6,813 nt of DNA, from the NCBI GenBank assembly GCA_964537965.1, contig CAZIDB010000243.1, positions 1 to 6,813 of the forward strand. The letters are read 5' to 3'. The stretch is from SURF-24 sp964537965. GTDB taxonomy: Bacteria > Bacteroidota > Ignavibacteria > Ignavibacteriales > SURF-24. Shown here piece after piece: positions 1 through 4,553 of the stretch. Each line of letters starts with the position of its first letter. The stretch's first letter is position 1. A model generated the notes under the pieces. The model was not told the DNA's origin and ran no database searches. It saw only the letters and a program-made list of their open reading frames with translations. The position numbers and the translations under genes are program-made.

Positions 1-564
1 GATCACGTAGGCAGCCAGGCTGGAGAAATTTATGCTCCCGGTGCAAATGATAATGCCTCCGGTTCTGCTGCTGTACTTGAAATGGCGAGGACGTTCGCAA
101 AAAGTAAAATCAAACCGAAACGATCAATCATATTTGTTTTATTTGCCTGCGAGGAAATTGGTTTATACGGCGCAAAGCATTTTGTCGAGAACTCACCTGT
201 TCCTCTTGAAAAAATTACTGCTATGATCAATCTTGATTGTGTCGGTTACGGAGACTCGATCCAGGTTGGTAATGGAAAAAGTGCACCCGAACTGTGGCAG
301 ACCGCAAAAAGAAATGATTCAATTTATACAAAACAGATGTGCCTTAATACCTGGCTGGGTGGTGGTGCAGATGCTACTCCTTTTCATCAGAAAGGAATAC
401 CCTGCGCCTATTTTGTAACAAAGAACAGTTATGAACATCTTCACTGTATAACAGATAAACCCGAAACGCTGAACAAAGAATTGTTTGAAAAGATAGTCCG
501 GCTTGCATACTTAACTGCATCCAATGTTGCGGATGGAAATTATAAGAGAGAAAAAATTAAATAG
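1..564 (+). CDS. M28-family zinc aminopeptidase, C-terminal part (5' truncated by window edge)
   Basis: The open frame enters from the left edge and gives 187 residues before TAG. It has the hallmarks of the M28 (aminopeptidase Y/S-like) co-catalytic zinc peptidases. The first residues, DHVG, fit the end of the HxD motif, so its zinc-binding His should lie just upstream. GANDNASG follows, with the bridging Asp at fragment residue 17. The catalytic/zinc Glu pair in FACEE is at 51-52, a zinc Asp in INLD at 79, and the final zinc His in HCITD at 148. All ligands expected in this part are present, so the enzyme looks intact. Family members remove N-terminal residues from peptides and are usually secreted or periplasmic, but the signal peptide, if any, lies outside the window. 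The ATG at 82 is internal to the domain and is not the start. An M28 peptidase is well supported; the substrate cannot be read from sequence. Confidence 0.93.
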   Translation, partial: DHVGSQAGEIYAPGANDNASGSAAVLEMARTFAKSKIKPKRSIIFVLFACEEIGLYGAKHFVENSPVPLEKITAMINLDCVGYGDSIQVGNGKSAPELWQTAKRNDSIYTKQMCLNTWLGGGADATPFHQKGIPCAYFVTKNSYEHLHCITDKPETLNKELFEKIVRLAYLTASNVADGNYKREKIK

Positions 565-631
565 ATAAATAAAAAGCCTACCCCTTGCCGAAGGCATCCC
601 AGCGCAGGCTGTTGCAGAAAAACATATTTTA

Positions 632-657
632 TCGTGGTGAGCGGAGTCGAACCACGA
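632..657 (+). repeat. REP-like hairpin, copy 1
   Basis: TCGTGGT (632-638) pairs perfectly with ACCACGA (651-657) around the 12-nt core GAGCGGAGTCGA (639-650). Within the core, CG at 642-643 can pair with CG at 648-649. The same core, with one G/A change, sits in opposite orientation in the hairpin at 672-695, but there the arms are different. A conserved core with arms that change together suggests a dispersed repeat family rather than a plain terminator. I recall similar GAGCGRAGTCGA-type cores from intergenic regions of Bacteroidota-like genomes, but cannot check copy number here. Confidence 0.6.
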
Positions 658-671
658 AAACAAATTAAAAT

Positions 672-695
672 CATCCCTCGACTTCGCTCGGGATG
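672..695 (-). repeat. REP-like hairpin, copy 2 (inverted relative to copy 1)
   Basis: CATCCC (672-677) pairs with GGGATG (690-695) around TCGACTTCGCTC (678-689). The reverse complement of that loop is GAGCGAAGTCGA, which differs by one base from the core of copy 1. The core is again exactly 12 nt. The two copies are inverted and 14 bp apart, the layout described for REP doublets (REPINs). No transposase of the REP-associated (RAYT/IS200-like) kind is visible in the window. Confidence 0.6.
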
Positions 696-735
696 TGTAA
701 TTATCAAGTTATGCAACACCCTGCTTTGGGAATAT

Positions 736-754
736 CCCCTTCCAAAGGAAGGGG
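736..754 (+). terminator. Perfect 8-bp hairpin upstream of the aminotransferase; possible terminator or attenuator
   Basis: CCCCTTCC (736-743) pairs with GGAAGGGG (747-754) over an AAA loop. It is followed by AC and then TTTT (757-760), a short and imperfect U tract. The hairpin ends 23 bp before the aminotransferase ATG, so a strong terminator here would separate that gene from the peptidase. An alternative pairing, CTTTGG (724-729) with CCAAAG (742-747), would prevent this hairpin from forming. It may equally be another dispersed repeat, so the terminator role is tentative. Confidence 0.35.
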
Positions 755-777
755 ACTTTTAAAATGGAAAAAATAAA

Positions 778-1838
778 ATGATAACAAACGAATATTCTAA
801 ATACTGGCTGCTTGATAGCGAAATAGATTTTTTAAATCATGGTTCATTCGGTGCCTGCCCAATTCCGGTTTTGGAAAAACAGAATTATTACCGTGAACTG
901 ATGGAAAAAGAGCCGGTTGCTTTCTTCATACGTAAGTTTGATGAGTTGTATTACGATGCAAAGAGAACCCTTGCAGAATTGGTTTCTGCCAATACAAATG
1001 ATATTGTATTCGTTCCAAACGCAACCACCGGAATAAATGCTGTACTTCATTCACTTGATTTTAAACCAGATGATGAATTGCTTACTACAAACCATGTTTA
1101 TGGTGCATGTAAAAACTTGATGAATTATATCTGCAAACGAACAGGAGCAAAACTTGTTTTTGCCGATGTTCCTTTCCCAATTAAAAAAGAAGAAGAGGTT
1201 ACGGAAGCTGTTTTATCAAAAGTAAGTGATAAAACGAAAATCGCATTGATAGACCATATTACTTCACCAACAGGATTAATTTTTCCTGTTGAACAGATTG
1301 TAAAAGAACTTGAAGTAAAAGGAATTGATGTAATTGTGGATGGAGCACATGCGTTAGGTTCTGTTCCGCTTAATGTTGAACAATTTGGCGCCGCTTATTA
1401 CACTGCTAACTGCCATAAATGGTTATGCGCCCCAAAAGGTTCTGCATTTCTTTATGTAAGACCGGACAAGCAGAGAGAAATTCATCCTGCAATTATAAGT
1501 CATCCGCATGTTGATCATCCTTCCAATCCTCACTCACAATTTCAAAGTGAGTTTTACTGGACAGGCACAAATGATTTTTCTGCTTACCTCTGTTTACCCG
1601 AAGCAATTAAGTTTATGGATTCATTAATGGAAGGCGGAATTAAAAAGTTAATGGGAAGAAACAGGAATCTTTCTCTGAAAGTACGAGAAATGATTTCTGA
1701 CGTAATTAGCATTGAACCTGCTGCACCAAAAGATATGCTTGCCTCACTCTGTTCTTTCCCTTTACCGGATGGCAATGATTCAGGTCCGTTTCCATTTGAT
1801 TACATTGATCCTGTACAGGATTTACTTTATGTTGATTA
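778..1838 (+). CDS. Class V aminotransferase, isopenicillin-N-epimerase-like (3' end lost in N gap)
   Basis: This is a PLP-dependent fold-type I enzyme of the aminotransferase class V group, closest in motifs to isopenicillin N epimerase (CefD)-like proteins. From the ATG there are 353 complete codons before the N run. The motifs include LNHGSFG near residues 19-25, the ring-nitrogen Asp in VDGAHALG at D188, and the Schiff-base Lys in NCHKW at K214. WTGTNDFSAYL (261-271) matches the family's WTGT block. CefD-like proteins are usually about 390-400 residues, so roughly 40 are missing into the gap. No beta-lactam genes are nearby; many proteins in this group are cytosolic enzymes of unknown substrate, so a literal epimerase role should not be assumed. 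GGA at 766-768 is a plausible weak ribosome site. Translation past 1838 is unknown sequence. Confidence 0.9.
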
Positions 1839-1938
1839 NNNNNNNNNNNNNNNNNNNNNNNNNNNNNNNNNNNNNNNNNNNNNNNNNNNNNNNNNNNNNN
1901 NNNNNNNNNNNNNNNNNNNNNNNNNNNNNNNNNNNNNN
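1839..1938. other. Assembly gap (100 N)
   Basis: Exactly 100 N, the conventional filler for a gap of unknown size. Two convergent genes run into it from either side, the aminotransferase from the left and the radical SAM enzyme from the right. Both lack their C-terminus, so the true gap should hold at least about 150 bp of coding sequence. Confidence 0.98.
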
Positions 1939-3077
1939 CAGAATTTGCATTTGCCTTTGTTAACATAATTGTTAAGTATTGAGAAGCCTTTTCTTTCAAT
2001 AAGCAGTTTATAACACTTGGGGCAATAAGTGTTCTCCGCCCAATGCCCCGGCACATTACCAATATAAACGTATTTCATTCCGGCTTTAACAGCAATGTCT
2101 CTTGCTTTCTCTAATGTTTGAACAGGCGTTACCGGAAGATGAGTTAGTTTGTAAAGCGGAGAAAATCTTGTAAAGTGAAGCGGGCATTCGTTTAGATTAT
2201 TTTTAACAAGCCAATTACACATTTTTTTTATTTCATCAAGATTGTCAGTCCAGCCTGGAATTACAAGGTTAGTAATCTCAAGCCATACATTTTCTTCTTT
2301 TAATATCTTCAATGATTGCAGTATTGTTTCTAGTTTAGCTTCAGCTAGTTTTTCATATGTATTATTATCAAAACATTTCAGGTCAATGTTTGCTGCATCA
2401 AGCTGTTTGGCAAGCTCTCGGAGCGGTTTCTCGTTTATATATCCATTTGATTTAAGAATGTTCTTAATTCCATTCTGATGTGCAATCTTAGAAGTATCAA
2501 GAGCATACTCGTAAAAAGTTGTTGGTTCGGAATATGTGTATGCTATCGTTTCGCAATCATTTTGTTTAGCCAACTGAACTACTTTTAAAGGCATCATATC
2601 ATAGTTCTGTGTATCCTTTGGATTTGATTGTGAGATTTCCCAGTTCTGGCAGTTAAGACACCTCAGGTTACATCCGGCACAAGCAATTGAAAACGCTTTT
2701 GCCGTCGGCATAAAATGAAATAAAGGTTTCTTCTCAACAGGATCAATATGAACCGCGCAGGGATTTCCGTAAGCAATAGAATATAATTTGCCTTTATAGT
2801 TAACCCTGTTACGGCAAACCCCTGTTTCACCTTCATCAAGAGAACATTCGTTCGGACATTTTTTGCAATACACACCAGTAGAAGTCTTTTCATAGTAAAG
2901 AGCTTCTTTACTCCACTTCCACAAATCATTATTTGGCTTTGGAGAAATTTTATTAAATACAGTTCCTGCAAGAGCATCAACATTTTCCAAACCAAAACAT
3001 AATCCGGCTGCACCAAGTGAACAGAACTTTAGAAACTGCCGCTTGTTTAGTTTGTTGTATTCAATAATCTCTTTCAT
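1939..3077 (-). CDS. amrS: AmmeMemoRadiSam-type radical SAM enzyme with Tat-like leader (C-terminal tip lost in N gap)
   Basis: 379 codons are visible from ATG at 3077. The radical SAM cluster CxxxCxxC is C136-C140-C143 (CNLRCLNCQNW), preceded by a Cys-rich N-terminal block (C71, C74, C78, C88) typical of the PflA-like AmmeMemoRadiSam (AmrS) family. The visible 3' end has YCPKC and then GKCKF followed by a partial codon TG-, which fits a second CxxC knuckle; about 10-15 residues should remain in the gap. The first 37 residues look like a Tat leader: KRQFLKF (12-18), a hydrophobic stretch (GAAGLCFG), and an Ala-Leu-Ala cleavage-like site at 35-37. The family usually occurs with Memo and AMMECR1 proteins, neither seen here, and its reaction is not established. 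Export of a radical SAM enzyme would be unusual. The leader is repeated in the chimeric remnant at 3747-3857. Confidence 0.9.
2967..3077 (-). repeat. Direct repeat A: radical SAM leader (partner 3747-3857)
   Basis: The first 37 codons of the radical SAM gene align without gaps to 3747-3857 with 88 of 111 bases identical. This includes a 28-base run ending in the GTGAACAG...GCCGCTT block. The copy ends at TGCAAGAGCA (2967-2976), which is also present in the membrane-protein gene at 4767-4776. Confidence 0.85.
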
Positions 3078-3193
3078 AACAAATTTAATTTAATTATAAC
3101 AGAAAATATTTATTTCTATTTACAATATAAGATTTTCCGATTATTTTAATGCAGAAGTTAATTAAATGGAAAAGAGTGAAAGAGATTAAGAGA
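3078..3193. promoter_or_regulatory. Divergent AT-rich intergenic region between radical SAM and nucleotidyltransferase genes
   Basis: Both flanking genes start here and read away from each other, so their promoters should lie in this region. On the minus strand there is a TATAAT at 3098-3093. A TAAATTTG at 3087-3080 fits the Bacteroidota -7 pattern TAnnTTTG, but sits only two bases before the radical SAM ATG and lacks a TTG at the expected upstream distance. Neither can be called with confidence in such A/T-rich sequence. No Shine-Dalgarno sequence precedes the radical SAM ATG. Confidence 0.3.
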
Positions 3194-3523
3194 ATGGATA
3201 AAAAATATAATAGAGAATATGCCTTAGGTAAAGTTAAGGAATTGGGACATTTGCTTAAAGAGAACGGGATTCGCATTTCCGCAATTTATCTTTTTGGTTC
3301 TTACGTAAACGGTGAAACAGATCTTGAATGGTCAGACATTGATGTTGCAATAGTTTCCGACGACTTTAGCGGCTTCAGGATTAACGATAATAAAATGCTG
3401 ATTCCTCTTTCAGTAAAAGTGGAGCCAAGAATAGAAACCCATCCTTTCAGAATCAAGGATTTCCAGGATTCACCATTTGTCCGGGATGAAATAATCAATA
3501 AAGGAATTTTGGTAAAAATATAA
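3194..3523 (+). CDS. Small nucleotidyltransferase-domain protein (MNT/MntA-like)
   Basis: This 109-residue protein of the minimal DNA-polymerase-beta-like nucleotidyltransferase fold carries the signature FGSYVNG (34-40) followed by SDIDVAIV, with metal-binding D48 and D50. The later RIETHPF block occupies the place where this family often has RIEPHPF or a third acidic residue. Such proteins are commonly the antitoxin half of HEPN/MNT pairs, where MntA adenylylates the HEPN toxin, but no HEPN gene is adjacent, so it looks like an orphan or a solitary enzyme. I chose ATG 3194 because a purine-rich AAAGAG lies about 9 bases upstream and it gives the usual family length. An in-frame ATG at 3149 would add a lysine-rich 15-residue extension with no ribosome site. 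The gene opposes all its right-hand neighbours and ends 27 bp from the chimeric remnant. Confidence 0.82.
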   Translation: MDKKYNREYALGKVKELGHLLKENGIRISAIYLFGSYVNGETDLEWSDIDVAIVSDDFSGFRINDNKMLIPLSVKVEPRIETHPFRIKDFQDSPFVRDEIINKGILVKI

Positions 3524-3536
3524 TTTTACTTTTTTT
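3512..3536 (+). terminator. Weak AT-only hairpin with T tract after the nucleotidyltransferase
   Basis: GTAAAA (3512-3517) pairs with TTTTAC (3524-3529) over a 6-nt loop containing the TAA stop, followed by seven T (3530-3536). The layout is that of an intrinsic terminator, but a stem with only one G-C pair is weak. It would serve the + strand gene only. Confidence 0.35.
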
Positions 3537-3569
3537 AATAACGAAATGATTTATTTTTTTCCTCTCAAT

Positions 3570-3746
3570 ACTGTAAACAATCCCGCAATAAAATTAACCG
3601 CTCCAATTATTATTGCAACACGGGTAACTCCAATTAGCGGAATAAACAACGCGGAAACAAGTAAAGCTCCAAGAGCAGAGCCAATCAAATCTACGCTGTA
3701 AAGCCTTGAAACAATCGAGCTGACTTTTCCCTTTTTCAATTTTGGT
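3570..3746 (-). repeat. Direct repeat B: copy of membrane-protein 3' end (partner 4591-4766)
   Basis: These 177 bases align to 4591-4766 with about 9 mismatches and one inserted base, roughly 95% identity. Positions 3660-3730 are identical to 4681-4751 over 71 bases, including silent positions. The similarity fades beyond the coding end: this copy stops at TAA 3551-3553 and lacks the ELALTK-like tail of the intact gene. Confidence 0.9.
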
Positions 3747-3857
3747 TGCAAGCGCATCAGCATTTTCCAAACCAAAGCACAATCCCGCAGCGCCAGGTGA
3801 ACAGAACTTTAGAAACTGCCGCTTTGAAATCCGGTTAAACTCAATTATATCTGACAT
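3747..3857 (-). repeat. Direct repeat A, second copy (partner 2967-3077)
   Basis: This is the leader half of the chimera. It matches the radical SAM leader at 79% without gaps, much lower than the 95% of the adjoining half. The amino-acid changes are mostly conservative (K/R, Y/F, L/I, E/D), suggesting this half spent time under protein-level selection or came from a paralogue rather than from a very recent copy. Confidence 0.8.
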
Positions 3858-3886
3858 AAGAAATGTTTTCCATTTCTACTTTAAAA

Positions 3887-4258
3887 CTATTTTTTATCTT
3901 TACTTGAATCAATTACTGAAATGGTATTATCTCTTAACAAGAAAATTTTATTTTCAATATTGTTTAATGTAATATTTTCTAAAAACCAGGTGAGTTTTTC
4001 AATAATGTTTTTTCTGTTTGGTTGAGAAAGATTTATAACAATTAAGCCATAATGTTTTAGATAAGAAAAAGGAATGGTGTGAAAGAAATCTTTATCAGTT
4101 GTTAGAAAAACGGCCCTATTCTCCAGAGCAAGTTCAAATAAAGAATGATCATCTAAACCTTCTTTATTTGTACCTCGAATATCGATGGTTTGATGTCCCT
4201 GATTTCTTAATACTACTTCTGCCATTTTAGGAATATTTTCATCTAAAAAGAAAATCAT
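3887..4258 (-). CDS. DUF5615 PIN-like protein, probable toxin of a DUF433/DUF5615 pair
   Basis: This 123-residue protein has the features of the DUF5615 (Mut7-C/PIN-like) family: an N-terminal FLDENIP with the acidic D6-E7, a central DIRG at 26-29, and TTDKDF at 54-59, which supplies the later acidic residues of a PIN-type active site. PIN-fold relatives are metal-dependent RNases, and DUF5615 proteins are commonly paired with DUF433 partners in predicted toxin-antitoxin modules. Its ATG shares one base with the stop of the upstream DUF433 gene (TAATG), and no separate ribosome site is seen, so translation is probably coupled. About 20 C-terminal residues extend beyond the conserved core. The nuclease role is inferred from family membership. 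The whole pair lies between the membrane-protein gene and the chimeric remnant. Confidence 0.85.
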   Translation of the reverse strand: MIFFLDENIPKMAEVVLRNQGHQTIDIRGTNKEGLDDHSLFELALENRAVFLTTDKDFFHTIPFSYLKHYGLIVINLSQPNRKNIIEKLTWFLENITLNNIENKIFLLRDNTISVIDSSKDKK

Positions 4259-4485
4259 TATACAAATCGCTGATACGGATAATTTTCGAAATTTGTTAAA
4301 TGACTTCCATATGCTAGTGCTGCATAGATATCTTCTTTTGTGATATTAGGATAATCCTCTAAGATTTCTTCAATAGTTTGACCAGCAGATAATGCTCCTA
4401 AAATATTTGATACTAAAACACGAGTGCCTTTAATGGTTGGTTTACCGTGACAGATTTTTGGATCTAAAACTATTCTATCTTCCAT
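4258..4485 (-). CDS. DUF433 protein, probable antitoxin of the DUF433/DUF5615 pair
   Basis: This 75-residue protein matches the DUF433 family, a small helix-turn-helix-like domain. The typical block PKICHGKPTIKGTRVLVSNIL (roughly residues 8-28) is followed by a G-T-IEEILEDYPNITKEDIYAALAY region. DUF433 proteins usually precede a DUF5615 PIN-like gene and are thought to act as DNA-binding antitoxins that also repress the pair. The order here, antitoxin first with TAATG coupling to the next gene, is the usual one. A good ribosome site, AAGG at 4495-4492, lies six bases before the ATG, which is stronger than at most genes in this window. The tail ENYPYQRFV is short and variable. The antitoxin role is inferred from family and gene order. 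Confidence 0.85.
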   Translation of the reverse strand: MEDRIVLDPKICHGKPTIKGTRVLVSNILGALSAGQTIEEILEDYPNITKEDIYAALAYGSHLTNFENYPYQRFV

Positions 4486-4553
4486 CTGATGCCTTTTTAC
4501 TTTGGATTAATATAATGAAAAATAAGTTTTCTTAGAATGAATGTTTTTCTCTC
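4486..4553. promoter_or_regulatory. Short spacer between membrane-protein gene and DUF433 gene
   Basis: This A/T-rich 68-bp spacer should hold the end of the membrane-protein transcript and the promoter of the toxin-antitoxin pair. AAATAAG/CTTATTT at its left and right parts could form a loose 7-bp arm with a 26-nt loop, too weak to call a terminator. No clear operator palindrome is visible. The only solid element is the AAGG ribosome site at 4492-4495 (minus strand). Confidence 0.3.

Larger units (their letters stand above)
565..777. other. Hairpin-rich intergenic spacer, no gene
   Basis: This 213-bp stretch between the peptidase and the aminotransferase has no convincing reading frame. It carries, in order: a short fold CCTT-GCCG-AAGG (583-594) inside an AGCCT/AGGCT pair (575-579 with 606-610); two inverted hairpins with a shared 12-nt core (632-657 and 672-695); a 7-bp outer arm TGTTGCA/TGCAACA (610-616 with 712-718) that could enclose both; and an 8-bp hairpin at 736-754. 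This density of inverted repeats is typical of small dispersed non-coding repeats. Part of it may also end transcription from the peptidase gene. Confidence 0.7.
3551..3857 (-). pseudogene. Chimeric remnant: radical SAM leader fused to membrane-protein C-terminus, frameshifted
   Basis: From ATG at 3857, codons 1-37 encode a Tat-like leader 78% identical to that of the radical SAM gene (KRQFLKF at 12-18, GLCFGLEN at 26-32, Ala-Leu-Ala at 35-37). From codon 38 the sequence switches to the C-terminus of the 718-residue membrane protein (TKIEKGK, then VSSIVSRLYSVDLIG). The joint is at 3747-3756, where both parents encode Ala-Leu-Ala in the same frame, so the fusion was born in frame. One extra base in the CCC at 3729-3731 (CC in the intact gene at 4750-4751) then shifts the frame. 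As read, the leader frame ends in unrelated sequence near 3594. Without that base the product would be 101 residues: a leader plus two membrane helices, ending TVLRGKK. It is most likely a non-functional scar of recombination. A real 101-residue protein is possible if the extra base is a sequencing error. Confidence 0.85.

Noticed and set aside
82..564. ATG at 82 as the start of the M28 peptidase.
   Set aside because: The same frame is open to base 1 and encodes conserved catalytic motifs (DHVG, GANDNASG) before this ATG.
633..656. The minus strand reads GGTTCGACTCC and then a CACCA-like end, resembling the 3' part of a tRNA.
   Set aside because: No matching acceptor, D or anticodon arm is present beside it, and the segment is fully explained as a palindromic hairpin sharing its core with 672-695.
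764..781. A five-codon frame ATG...TGA overlapping the aminotransferase start.
   Set aside because: It is too short and low-complexity to call a leader peptide; such frames are expected by chance in A-rich sequence.
1706..2062. Open frames crossing the N run on both strands (1706-2062 minus, 1712-1963 plus, and the tail of the aminotransferase frame to 1968).
   Set aside because: They stay open only because N codons cannot be stops; they overlap real genes in other frames and show no protein-like motifs.
3149..3193. N-terminal extension of the nucleotidyltransferase from ATG 3149.
   Set aside because: It has no ribosome-site-like sequence and a lysine-rich, A/T-driven composition; ATG 3194 fits the family length better. 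It is not excluded.
3551..3775. A separate 74-residue gene starting at ATG 3775.
   Set aside because: Its first ~14 codons are the radical SAM leader read in the wrong frame; the rest is the copied membrane-protein end. It is better described as the frameshifted half of the chimera.
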